Source: Leptospira kobayashii (GTDB taxonomy: Bacteria; Spirochaetota; Leptospiria; Leptospirales; Leptospiraceae). Taken from it: a stretch of DNA of 64,000 bases. The notes under the pieces are model-generated. The model was not told the DNA's origin, did not search any database, and was given only the letters and a program-made list of their open reading frames with translations. The stretch is taken from contig NZ_AP025028.1 of NCBI RefSeq assembly GCF_003114835.2, positions 434,001 to 498,000 on the forward strand, read 5' to 3'. Each line of letters opens with the position of its first letter. Position 1 is the stretch's first letter. Of the stretch, positions 26,639 through 35,286 are shown piece by piece. A program made the translations under genes and the position numbers.

Positions 26639-29163
26639 TAGAAATGAACCTCCATACCGATATTGAAAAAGGGAATGATCGTTCCGCCGGGCAATTCCAA
26701 CGTTCCGAAGGTTTGACTTGGAGTCGGGTTTGTGGCTGAGAACGGTCTGGAGTTGTCAAAACCTTCTCCGTTCGTATTTTTTCTCAGATATAAATTCACG
26801 ATTTCCAGATACCAGTTCAAATAACCCCAAGAGTAATTTTCAAACTTATCGAGACGGACGTCTAATCTATGATAGTCGGCACCTCTTCTTACATTCCCAT
26901 AATCTGAGGAATACGGATTGTTGGAATAAGTAGGGTTCCAATAAGTTAGACCGTTCAAAGGATTGGAATATCTACCTCCATCGTCCCCGGTAATCGGTTG
27001 GTAGGGAACGGAGGTAAGGTAACTCCATCTTCCACCGATCTGGTATTCTTCCGAAAATCTCCAACCGTAGATTACATTGACCACATGAGTTCTGTCCCAA
27101 GAAGCCAGTTGTTCTTTCGAATTCGGAAAGTATTCCGCGATTACTTTTTTCTCAATTGTAGAGTATTGAAAATTGTCTCCATCGTAGGTTTTGTTGATAT
27201 TATCATTCACAAAAGATTGAGACCATGTATAAGAGATCCAACCGAACCAGTCTCGTATTCCCGGTTTTGAATTTTTCCGAATCATAACTTCGTAACCATG
27301 AGACCAACCGTTTTGTCTGTTGGAATAGTTGAGAGATCTGTTCGTTACTAACGGTTGGGCAAGTAACCTTGATTTGTCGGGATTCATTCCGATAGGGGTT
27401 GAAATATAAGGATCACTTACGATTGTATCCCGGAATTCGTTTTTAAATGCTTCGAACGTAACTTGCCAAACCGAATTGAACTTTTGTTCGAAACCGGCAC
27501 TGACCTTTCTTACCTTCTCGAATCTTAAATCCGGGTTTCCCGTTTCTTTGTTGAATACCGTGGTCTGAGGAAAACGTGCAAGATCACCGCCGCTTCCGAA
27601 AATAGTCAGACCTTTTCCCAATTCCGGGAAAGTATAGGACGCGGTCGCTCTGGGAGCCAGCGCGCCATTATTTGTGACTTCCAAATGATCGTAACGAACT
27701 CCCGGTTCGATTAGAAAATTCCCGAACTTGAAGTGTAGCGTCGTATAGCCATTATAATACCCTGATAGGCCTTTTACGCTGAGTGGTTGGGAAATGAAAT
27801 CCGGATCGGCAGTATTATAGGGGTTTGGCGATACATTGGTCGGATCTTTCAGTTTGACCTGATCTCCGTAGTCCCGAAAGGACAATCTTCTATATTCGGA
27901 TCCGAAGTCGATTTTTAGAAAATCGGTTGCTTGCCAGTTTGCATCTTGCCTTACACCTACATAAGTAGGTCGCACGAATTGTTTTCCCTGGATACTTCCC
28001 ACTCCGACATTGTACTGAGTGATCGGATCAAAGTTAATCAATGTAATACGGTTCTGAAATTTGTCCCCTGGAACCCAGGTATAACGTAGTGCAGTCGTTC
28101 TGAAACTCTGTCCGAAATTCGCTTTGGCTCCCGAAAAAGTGGAGATGGGATCTTTCGTAGGATCGTTCACAGCCTTATTGGGAAGGTCGATGGCAAAATT
28201 GTCCTGAGCGGTTAAGTTATAAAGTGACACCTGATGTTCGGGCGTGAAATTATAAACCAACTTGATCTGTGAGTCGTTGTATCTGGGAAGTCTGATTCCT
28301 TCTGGCAAAAGCCCTGATGCTCCCAAGGTTTTATCCAGGTAACCTAATTTTCCCGCAATGGCAACATAACCTTTCCCGTTGGCAAAAGGAGTCGCACTGT
28401 AAGCGGTAGTATTCCAGAGTGAAACTTGAAATGCACCTTTCGCTTTTTGAATCGCATCGACGGTTTCAATTTCGATCACACCACCTGTCGCGTTGTTAAA
28501 GTTAGCTGGGAAAGCTCCCCGATACAAGTCGATCGACTTGATAAGATCGTTATGAATGACTGATGTCAACCCGTCCAAGTGGTAAGGGTAAAGAATAGGA
28601 AGGTCATCGTATAAATACGTATTCGACTGTGGGTCCGCACCTCGGATGATGATTCCGTTGGCTCCCCCACCGAATCCGATATTGGGAATGACACCCGGCA
28701 AAGTTTCCAAGGAACGCAATGCTTCCCCGAATGTTCCTGGCATCCTTTTGATTTCTTCGTAGCGGACTTTGGTTCTGGACGAAACAGTTTTTTCCCTTTC
28801 TCCTTCCACAACGATTCCACCTTTAGGAATGACTTTTTTCTCCGTATAAACGGTTCTTGCTTCGTCGTTTGCGCCCACGGAAAGTTTCATTTCCTGCATA
28901 CCGGTATCTCTGAGTAATCTCAGGGTATACTCTCCCGGTGCGGGAAATTCCAAAGTGACGTTACCTTCTCCATCGGTTTGAAAAAACTTTTTCGTTTCAA
29001 AAACCATAATGGATAGATTCTTTTCACCCACTTCTTTTTTCTGATTATATAATTTTATTTTTACACTTACCGCTAACAAAGGAGACCCCATTAGTATGAG
29101 TGCAAATATTAGAATAATATATTTATTTAATTTGTTGCTTGCTGAGTTCATTGAAGTTTGCAT
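26638..29163 (-). CDS. TonB-dependent outer-membrane receptor
   Basis: 841 residues. Signal peptide (about 12-31), an N-terminal carboxypeptidase-like beta-sandwich (about 33-110), a plug domain (about 125-235; MPGTFGEALRSLETLPGV, IIRGADPQSNTYLYDDLPI), then a beta barrel ending in a strand with terminal Phe (GMEVHF). The carboxypeptidase-like extension recalls SusC-type or PepSY-linked receptors, but the substrate is unknown. It is encoded with dedicated ExbB, ExbD and TonB genes and four lipoproteins. ATG 29163 overlaps the upstream gene by 41 bp; ATG 29151 is an alternative start. Confidence 0.87.
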   Translation of the reverse strand: MQTSMNSASNKLNKYIILIFALILMGSPLLAVSVKIKLYNQKKEVGEKNLSIMVFETKKFFQTDGEGNVTLEFPAPGEYTLRLLRDTGMQEMKLSVGANDEARTVYTEKKVIPKGGIVVEGEREKTVSSRTKVRYEEIKRMPGTFGEALRSLETLPGVIPNIGFGGGANGIIIRGADPQSNTYLYDDLPILYPYHLDGLTSVIHNDLIKSIDLYRGAFPANFNNATGGVIEIETVDAIQKAKGAFQVSLWNTTAYSATPFANGKGYVAIAGKLGYLDKTLGASGLLPEGIRLPRYNDSQIKLVYNFTPEHQVSLYNLTAQDNFAIDLPNKAVNDPTKDPISTFSGAKANFGQSFRTTALRYTWVPGDKFQNRITLINFDPITQYNVGVGSIQGKQFVRPTYVGVRQDANWQATDFLKIDFGSEYRRLSFRDYGDQVKLKDPTNVSPNPYNTADPDFISQPLSVKGLSGYYNGYTTLHFKFGNFLIEPGVRYDHLEVTNNGALAPRATASYTFPELGKGLTIFGSGGDLARFPQTTVFNKETGNPDLRFEKVRKVSAGFEQKFNSVWQVTFEAFKNEFRDTIVSDPYISTPIGMNPDKSRLLAQPLVTNRSLNYSNRQNGWSHGYEVMIRKNSKPGIRDWFGWISYTWSQSFVNDNINKTYDGDNFQYSTIEKKVIAEYFPNSKEQLASWDRTHVVNVIYGWRFSEEYQIGGRWSYLTSVPYQPITGDDGGRYSNPLNGLTYWNPTYSNNPYSSDYGNVRRGADYHRLDVRLDKFENYSWGYLNWYLEIVNLYLRKNTNGEGFDNSRPFSATNPTPSQTFGTLELPGGTIIPFFNIGMEVHF

Positions 29164-29473
29164 ACCAAGGGATATTTCCGGGGTCTTTTTGTAGGTAGAT
29201 CAAAGTACAAGCGATCGGATAACCTACAAAAGGACAACCGACTCTGGTAATCGATACCGAACATAAATCCAAATTTCTTTTCAAAGGGGGATTTACGATG
29301 ATAAGTGGAGGATTGGGAATCGGGGTTCCGCATTTTTCGGCCGCGAATTTTGCGGCAGCGTAAACTTGGCTTTGTGCTTCGTTTACAGGAACCCTATCTT
29401 CTTGAGCGGCGCATTGCATGAAAATTGCGAAAGACGCCAAAAGAATTAGAATTTTAATATATTTTAATATCAT
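29123..29473 (-). CDS. Small lipoprotein of the TonB operon
   Basis: 116 residues. Hydrophobic N-terminus ending in a loose lipobox (IFMQC, Cys about 21). The mature part contains four Cys (AEKCGTP, LDLCSVS, VGCPF, IACTL) and a Pro-rich segment. The family is not recognised. It overlaps both the upstream (ATGA, 4 bp) and downstream genes, so it is translated in step with the TonB-dependent receptor. Confidence 0.7.
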   Translation of the reverse strand: MILKYIKILILLASFAIFMQCAAQEDRVPVNEAQSQVYAAAKFAAEKCGTPIPNPPLIIVNPPLKRNLDLCSVSITRVGCPFVGYPIACTLIYLQKDPGNIPWYANFNELSKQQIK

Positions 29474-29871
29474 TGTTTTCCTTTCCCTTTGGAAGTTTCT
29501 ACTGCTTCCTCAAGTTTAGGACTTCCTACCACGTCGGCACTGACCGATACTACGGTTACCAATCCCAAAGGGAAATAAGGTTTGTCTATTCTCTGAATTT
29601 GGATATTGATTAGGGTTTTGCCTTCCGGATATTTTTCAAGAACTTGGCTCAAGGCAAGCTCCACGTTCGGCTCCCGTGTAACAGGAATCATTCCCAGAAT
29701 GTAAAATGCGGAATCCTGTCCGAATCCTCTACCCAAAATCACGTAATCATTGCTTCTTATGACAGTGGCAGAATCAAAAATATGGATTTCCTTTTGTAAT
29801 TTTGACCCCAAACATGCGTTAAAGACTGTGAGGAAGAATAAAAGAAAAAATATACTGATACGAAGTTTCAT
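29470..29871 (-). CDS. Small lipoprotein of the TonB operon
   Basis: 133 residues. Lipobox VFNAC (Cys about 20). The body has short strands and a helix (ATVIRSNDYVILGRGFGQDS; ALSQVLEKYPEGKTLINIQI), recalling small Leptospira lipoproteins of unknown function. The C-terminus is Lys/Gly-rich. It overlaps the next gene by 4 bp. Confidence 0.72.
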   Translation of the reverse strand: MKLRISIFFLLFFLTVFNACLGSKLQKEIHIFDSATVIRSNDYVILGRGFGQDSAFYILGMIPVTREPNVELALSQVLEKYPEGKTLINIQIQRIDKPYFPLGLVTVVSVSADVVGSPKLEEAVETSKGKGKQ

Positions 29872-29886
29872 ATTCGTGCCTAAGTG

Positions 29887-30267
29887 CTATTTTTTGCCTT
29901 TCGTTGTGGCAGAAGGAGTTTGCGATGTGAATTTCACCAAATCTCCTTTGATTCCGAAGCGATGTCTTGTCACGGGTCCGTAAACGGATTTGTCATTCCA
30001 GTAGCGGATATTCACAACTGCGTCGGCGTCCTCTCCTTCCATAAGAGATTGGATCACATTATCCGCAGGAGGGATGGAAGTAGGGATTCCAATGATTCCG
30101 ATATCAAATGAAAACCATGAAAAATTTTTCTCTACGGATTTAATAGTTTCATAAGGGATATTCGGTAACGGGCGATTGCTTGAAGCGATTCCTACGGTGG
30201 AGGATGCACAATTTGTGAAAAACAAACAAGAGGCAAATAAGCCGAGTAGTAGAGAGGTTTTTTTCAT
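29887..30267 (-). CDS. Small lipoprotein, first gene of the TonB operon
   Basis: 126 residues. Lipobox FFTNC (Cys about 20). The motif GIASSNRPLPNIPYETI, followed by a domain with DADAVVNIRYWNDKS, resembles small envelope lipoproteins that often occur in tandem in Leptospira. Function unknown. CGGAG lies about 10 nt before the ATG. A 130-bp gap with candidate control sites separates it from the response-regulator gene, so transcription of the TonB operon probably starts here. Confidence 0.75.
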   Translation of the reverse strand: MKKTSLLLGLFASCLFFTNCASSTVGIASSNRPLPNIPYETIKSVEKNFSWFSFDIGIIGIPTSIPPADNVIQSLMEGEDADAVVNIRYWNDKSVYGPVTRHRFGIKGDLVKFTSQTPSATTKGKK

Positions 30268-30345
30268 TTTTAATAACTCCGATCTAGAGGAAAATTCCTC
30301 CGATCGGAATGACTGTCAATGGTTAAAATCAAATAACCGTCATTA
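30268..30345 (-). promoter_or_regulatory. Control region of the TonB operon with 21-bp-spaced direct repeats
   Basis: Minus-strand GATCGGAG occurs twice (30298-30305 and 30277-30284), exactly 21 bp apart, the period used by LytTR regulators. A TTGACA lies just upstream (about 30311-30316), and an imperfect palindrome GGTTATTTGATTTTAACC lies beyond it (about 30321-30338). The proximal repeat also supplies the Shine-Dalgarno, so the repeats may have another explanation. Confidence 0.4.
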
Positions 30346-30397
30346 ACTACATGAAAGGGAATGAACGCTACGTACTCAGGAATAAACGAAAATTAAA

Positions 30398-31135
30398 TCA
30401 CAATCCGAGGGTCTCTTTCAGTTGTCCCGCGAATGAGCGACCAACCGGGAGAACGGTTTCGTCTTCGTTTTTCAACTGTACTAGGTAGGCCCCTCCTTTA
30501 TCATATCTCAAATTTGTAATATATTTTATATTCACAAGGTATCCTTTGTGAATTCGTATAAATAGTTTCGATGGTAATTTTTCTTCCAAATCTTTCAATA
30601 ACTTGGGGGTTTCATAATCCTTTGCATTCGTATGAATGACGGAAGATTTGTTATTTGCGGATATGAAATGAATTTCGTTATAAGACAACAAATGAGTCGC
30701 CGATTCTGACGTAAATGTTAGGTGGTCATTCGAATCGGAGTCTTCTTTGGCGGAAGGTGTTTCCTTCCAGTATTTCAAAGCCTTATCTACGGATTTTCTG
30801 AACCTGAGAAAGGAGAATGGTTTCAATAGATAATCAAGTGCTTCCAGATCGAAAGCTTCGACGGCATATTCGCTATAAGCAGTCGTTAATATGAAAAAGG
30901 TTTTAGGTTTTCTGACTGATTTTAAAATTTCGATTCCTGATTTTGCAGGTAAGTTGATATCTAAAAAAACCAAATCGAATTCTTTTTCTTCCAAAAGTTT
31001 GAAAGCTTTGTCTCCGTCTTCGGCAATGCCTGCCAGTTTGAGTTCGGGACAACCCAGCACATAATCCATCATCAACATACGGGCAGGGTATTCATCTTCT
31101 ATGATTAAAACCGAATAGGATAATTCCTCGCCCAT
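30398..31135 (-). CDS. LytTR-family response regulator
   Basis: 245 residues. Receiver domain (about 8-120) with the acidic pair EDE, phospho-Asp in LVFLDINLP (about 57), Thr/Lys in TTAYSEYAVE and LLKPFSF. A LytTR DNA-binding domain (about 140-240) contains FIRIHKGYLVNIKYITNL and LPVGRSF. It probably pairs with the LytS-type kinase at 22501-24456. It lies 15 bp after the adenylate cyclase gene and is likely co-transcribed with it. Confidence 0.88.
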   Translation of the reverse strand: MGEELSYSVLIIEDEYPARMLMMDYVLGCPELKLAGIAEDGDKAFKLLEEKEFDLVFLDINLPAKSGIEILKSVRKPKTFFILTTAYSEYAVEAFDLEALDYLLKPFSFLRFRKSVDKALKYWKETPSAKEDSDSNDHLTFTSESATHLLSYNEIHFISANNKSSVIHTNAKDYETPKLLKDLEEKLPSKLFIRIHKGYLVNIKYITNLRYDKGGAYLVQLKNEDETVLPVGRSFAGQLKETLGL

Positions 31136-31150
31136 AAGATGATCATATAA

Positions 31151-33034
31151 TTAAGTCAGCCCGTAGACTGCAATTTTTTCTTCTCTTCCCCGAAGTTCCA
31201 ATTCTCCCAAGGATTTCAAACTCGCTTTTGATTCGGAGGAGAGTTTGTCGTATGCTGTTTCGCTGAGTAAGACTGTAGTTCCCAGTTCTTTTGTTTTTCC
31301 TTCCAATCGGGAAGCCGTATTCACCGTATCTCCGATCAAAGTTCCGTCCATTCTGCTTTCCTGTCCGATGGTTCCTATCAAAACTTTGCCGTAATGAATT
31401 CCGATGCCTATTTTCACGGGGGTTTCTCCCGTTTCTTCCCGTTTGCGGTTGAATTCTTCCAAGCCGATCATCATATCTTTTGCGGCAGCAAGTGCGTTTT
31501 CGGAAGAGTTGGGAAAGAAAGCCATAATCGAATCACCGATGTACTTATCAATATAACCTGACTTGCGTTCAATGGAAGGAGCGGTGAATCTCATAAATGC
31601 ATTTAGAAAATCGAACGTAAGTCTGGGATTTAATTTTTCGGAAATGGATGTAAAACCTCTGATATCCAAAAACAAAACGGCGACTTCTCCATCAACAGCG
31701 TCTCCCAAAAATACATCCCGTACATCCGACTTGTTCAACAAAGGAATGATCTGCGAAGGAAAGAATCTGGAAAATGCTTCCGCCAGACTTTTTTGTTCTT
31801 CCAGAGAGCGTGTTTGGATTTCCACTTTTTCCCTTTGAACGATATTGATTCGGTCCGCAAGGGAAAGGGAAAGAAATACTGCTTCCAAAACCGAACCTAT
31901 CTGCAAAGAGTAATTGGTGAGAAAATGATAAGGAAGGATTCCGAAATTGCGAAGTCCCACCACAATTGCTCCCACCAAAACCACTGATGAGCCTAATAGA
32001 AAAAAACGAGCTTGCGTATAACCTTTTGCCCATGCGTAAGAGGAGACTCCGAATAGGGTAAGTGAATTCAACACCGCAAAAAAAAGCGTAAGAGTAACGG
32101 CAAGCCTGTAATATCCTAAAAAAGAAGGAAGGATCACCAAAGCGGAAAGACATGCCAAAATCGTGAGATAGATATTCAATTTCGGCATATTGTTTTTCGC
32201 TTCTACGAATTTTCGTGCGAATAACATACTAAAGGTGCAGGAAAGCCCGATTGAAATGGGGAAAGTCTGATCGGCCCATGTAGGTAAATCGGGAAAAACA
32301 TAAGCATGGGTGAATCCCCAGATCCCCGATTGGATCAAAGTCAGAAACAAAATATAGAAAATATAATAAAGATAACTTCTGTCTTTTACGCTGAAAAATA
32401 AAAACAAATTGTAGAAAAACACAACTCCCATAACTCCGAAGTAGGCTCCGAATAAAATGGTTTTGGCTTCTTCTTCCTCCAGATAGGTTTCTTTTTCCCA
32501 AAGTGTAAGTGGCAATAAAACGGAACCCTGACTTTCGAACCGCATAACCAAATCATAATGACCTGGTTTTGTGAAAGGAAGTTGGAATAAAAAATTCCTA
32601 TGTTCTATCAATCGGGAAGAGAAAGGTAGAATTCTTCCCGTATGTTTTGTAAGAATTTCCTTTCCATTGTAAAAAAGATGCAAATCAATCGAATCGATGA
32701 GCGAGACAAGCTCCAGCCATAATTCTTCTTCGTCTCCTTCCGCAATTTCGAAAGACCAATGAAGCCAATAGGCGGAAGAGGAATAACCGAAACCGAGAGA
32801 TTTTCCGTCGGCGGTTTTTGCATCCTTACCTGATTTGGCTTTTTCTAATATACCGGATAAGGTTTCCGTTTTATTTTTATCTTCCCAGTAGGTTGCTTTG
32901 GGACTCAGCGGAAGAGTCTTAGTATTTTTTTTCCATTCAATGGAAGCGGTAGATTCCGCGAATACTTGCATTGTAAATAAAATGACAAAGCTGAGAAAAT
33001 AGATTTGAAAAGATTTTGACAAAAAAAATTTCAT
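31151..33034 (-). CDS. Adenylate cyclase (class III) with 7TM-DISM sensor
   Basis: 627 residues. Signal peptide, a DISMED2-like periplasmic domain (about 30-185), seven membrane segments (about 190-395), a coiled-coil linker, then a class III cyclase domain (about 430-625) with metal ligands in LFLDIRGFT and GDSIMAFF, and Lys (YIDKYIGD) and Asp (IGDTVNTASR) consistent with ATP as substrate. It makes cAMP in response to an extracytoplasmic signal. It is followed at 15 bp by the LytTR regulator gene. Confidence 0.87.
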   Translation of the reverse strand: MKFFLSKSFQIYFLSFVILFTMQVFAESTASIEWKKNTKTLPLSPKATYWEDKNKTETLSGILEKAKSGKDAKTADGKSLGFGYSSSAYWLHWSFEIAEGDEEELWLELVSLIDSIDLHLFYNGKEILTKHTGRILPFSSRLIEHRNFLFQLPFTKPGHYDLVMRFESQGSVLLPLTLWEKETYLEEEEAKTILFGAYFGVMGVVFFYNLFLFFSVKDRSYLYYIFYILFLTLIQSGIWGFTHAYVFPDLPTWADQTFPISIGLSCTFSMLFARKFVEAKNNMPKLNIYLTILACLSALVILPSFLGYYRLAVTLTLFFAVLNSLTLFGVSSYAWAKGYTQARFFLLGSSVVLVGAIVVGLRNFGILPYHFLTNYSLQIGSVLEAVFLSLSLADRINIVQREKVEIQTRSLEEQKSLAEAFSRFFPSQIIPLLNKSDVRDVFLGDAVDGEVAVLFLDIRGFTSISEKLNPRLTFDFLNAFMRFTAPSIERKSGYIDKYIGDSIMAFFPNSSENALAAAKDMMIGLEEFNRKREETGETPVKIGIGIHYGKVLIGTIGQESRMDGTLIGDTVNTASRLEGKTKELGTTVLLSETAYDKLSSESKASLKSLGELELRGREEKIAVYGLT

Positions 33035-33119
33035 AGAGGCGTTACTCTATCTCATTTTATATTGTACTCAATTCTTTTTTTCATTGTTCTTTTTGGAGAA
33101 CTTCTTTCAATCAGAATAG

Positions 33120-34511
33120 ATGTTTCGCTCAAGTATTGGAACTTTTCAATTTCAATTTGCCGATCTTAAGACATTGCTTGCAAAAGCGACTCCCCTTCGG
33201 TCCGGAGATCAATTGGCGGGAGTTGCCGCCGAATCCGGCAGAGAGAGAGTAGCTGCGCAATTTTGTTTGGCAGACCTGCCGTTAGATCGTTTTTTAAAAG
33301 AAGAAATTCTTCCCAGTGAAAAAGACGATGTTTCCGCACTCATTCAAAAACAATTCGATCCGGTCGCATTCAAAAAAATAAATCACCTCACTGTCGGTGG
33401 CCTACGGGACTTTATTTTATCGGAAGATTGCGATACGGAATTTTTAACTAGCATTCGTTATGCGCTAACTCCTGAGATGGTAGCAGCGGTTTCAAAGATC
33501 ATGTCTTTACAGGATTTGGTTTTGGGTGCGCAAAAATGCAGAGTTGTCACAAAATTTAGAAACACAATCGGTGAAAAGGGAAGGATCTCGGTTCGATTGC
33601 AACCGAATCATCCTACTGATGATCTTACGGGGGTGGCGGCGAGTATTCTGGACGGATTGCTTTTGGGCGCGGGAGATGCCGTAATCGGTATCAATCCTGC
33701 TACGGACAATCTTCCCACCGCACGCAAACTTCTCCACCTAATGGATTCTATTCGAACAAAATATGAAATCCCCACTCAATCCTGCGTGCTTTGTCATGTC
33801 ACTACTTCCATGGAACTTATGTCGGAGAATGCACCTCTGGATCTGGTGTTTCAATCCATCGGAGGCACTCAAAAATTAAATGAAAGTTTCGGAGTGAATC
33901 TAGGAATTTTAAAAGAAGCCCGTGAACAAGCTTTGTCTATGAACCGTTATACGGTGGGAAACGATGTAATGTATTTTGAAACCGGGCAAGGGAGTGCTCT
34001 TTCCGCAAATGCCCATTTCGGAATCGACCAACAGACCTTGGAAACGCGCGCTTATGCGGTTGCCCGCGAATTTTCACCTCTACTTGTCAATACGGTTGTG
34101 GGTTTCATCGGTCCGGAATATCTTTTTAACGGAAAACAAATCATTCGTGCCGGTCTTGAAGATCATTTCTGCGGTAAAATTATGGGACTTCCTATGGGAG
34201 TTGACATTTGTTATACGAATCATGCCGATGCCGATTCGGATGATATGGATTTGCTTTTGACAATGCTCGGCGTTGCAGGCTGCAATTATATCATGGGGAT
34301 TCCCGGCTCTGATGATGTGATGTTGTCTTATCAAAGTACATCCTTTCATGATGCACTTTACCTCAGACAAAGTTTGAATTTGAAACCGGCTCCTGAGTTT
34401 GAAGCATGGCTTCAAAGAATGGGAGTGGTGGGAAAAAACCAATTGCCTACCTGGAAAGAGGATTCGATGCGCCTCCTTCCCGGATTTGCGGGAGAATTTC
34501 ATGGGAAATGA
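33120..34511 (+). CDS. eutB: Ethanolamine ammonia-lyase, heavy chain
   Basis: 463 residues, close to the normal EutB length. Characteristic stretches: ISVRLQPNHPTDDLTGVAAS, GDAVIGINPATDNLPTARKL, ETGQGSALSANAHFG and YTNHADADSDDMDLLLTML. With EutC it converts ethanolamine to acetaldehyde and ammonia using adenosylcobalamin. It overlaps eutC by 11 bp. No riboswitch precedes it, and no EutA reactivase, aldehyde dehydrogenase or microcompartment shell gene is nearby; a permease is encoded at 60923. Confidence 0.95.
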   Translation: MFRSSIGTFQFQFADLKTLLAKATPLRSGDQLAGVAAESGRERVAAQFCLADLPLDRFLKEEILPSEKDDVSALIQKQFDPVAFKKINHLTVGGLRDFILSEDCDTEFLTSIRYALTPEMVAAVSKIMSLQDLVLGAQKCRVVTKFRNTIGEKGRISVRLQPNHPTDDLTGVAASILDGLLLGAGDAVIGINPATDNLPTARKLLHLMDSIRTKYEIPTQSCVLCHVTTSMELMSENAPLDLVFQSIGGTQKLNESFGVNLGILKEAREQALSMNRYTVGNDVMYFETGQGSALSANAHFGIDQQTLETRAYAVAREFSPLLVNTVVGFIGPEYLFNGKQIIRAGLEDHFCGKIMGLPMGVDICYTNHADADSDDMDLLLTMLGVAGCNYIMGIPGSDDVMLSYQSTSFHDALYLRQSLNLKPAPEFEAWLQRMGVVGKNQLPTWKEDSMRLLPGFAGEFHGK

Positions 34512-35286
34512 TTCTTTGTCCTGGGAAAAAATAAAACAACATACTTCGGCAAGAATCGGCCTTGGTCGCGCTGGAGGTTCTCTTCCCACAAAAGAGATGT
34601 TAAAGTTAAGATGGGATCACGCCGGTGCAAGGGATGCCGTTTGGGAAACTTGCGATTGGAAGGAAATCATCGAAGGTTTGCAGAACTGGAACGGGATCAT
34701 TGAAGTAAATTCCTGCGCAACCACCAGACAGGATTATTTGCTTCGACCGGACCAAGGAAGACGTTTGAGTGAAGACTCTGTTGGAAAACTCAAAACCCGT
34801 GCTTTGCAAAAGAAAAATTATGATCTATCCATTTGCATCGTAGACGGTTTGTCTCCTTTGGCGATCCGGAAAAATATAATTCCTTTTTTAAATCTCTTGG
34901 AACCGGAACTGAGAGTGTTATTTAAAAAAATCGCTCCCATTGTTTGTGTCACCAACGGAAGAGTTGCTGTGGGAGACGAGGTGGCAGAGATTTTTGCAGC
35001 AAAGATGCTCATTGTTCTCATAGGAGAAAGACCAGGGTTGACATCTGCAGACAGTCTGGGAATCTATATGACTTACGAGCCTACGATCGGATCAACCGAC
35101 GAAAGAAGAAATTGTATTTCCAATGTTCGTATGGAAGGTTTATCCTATGAGAGAGCGGCGGAAAAACTATCGTATCTGTTGAAGGAAGGACTGGATCAAA
35201 AAAGATCGGGAGTATTGTTAAAGGACAGAATGGTAGATGCGATAGAAGGTTCGGTAGGTTCTTCGGAAAAGCAGTTGCCTAAATAA
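34501..35286 (+). CDS. eutC: Ethanolamine ammonia-lyase, light chain
   Basis: 261 residues. EutC motifs: SARIGLGRAGGSLPT near the N-terminus, RPDQGRRLS, IVDGLSPLAI, and IGERPGLTSADSLGIYMTY. It supplies much of the cobalamin-binding surface of the EutBC complex. ATG 34501 has GGGAG about 9 nt upstream, inside eutB; the 11-bp overlap indicates coupled translation. Its 3' end overlaps the convergent phosphatase gene by 8 bp. Confidence 0.94.
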   Translation: MGNDSLSWEKIKQHTSARIGLGRAGGSLPTKEMLKLRWDHAGARDAVWETCDWKEIIEGLQNWNGIIEVNSCATTRQDYLLRPDQGRRLSEDSVGKLKTRALQKKNYDLSICIVDGLSPLAIRKNIIPFLNLLEPELRVLFKKIAPIVCVTNGRVAVGDEVAEIFAAKMLIVLIGERPGLTSADSLGIYMTYEPTIGSTDERRNCISNVRMEGLSYERAAEKLSYLLKEGLDQKRSGVLLKDRMVDAIEGSVGSSEKQLPK

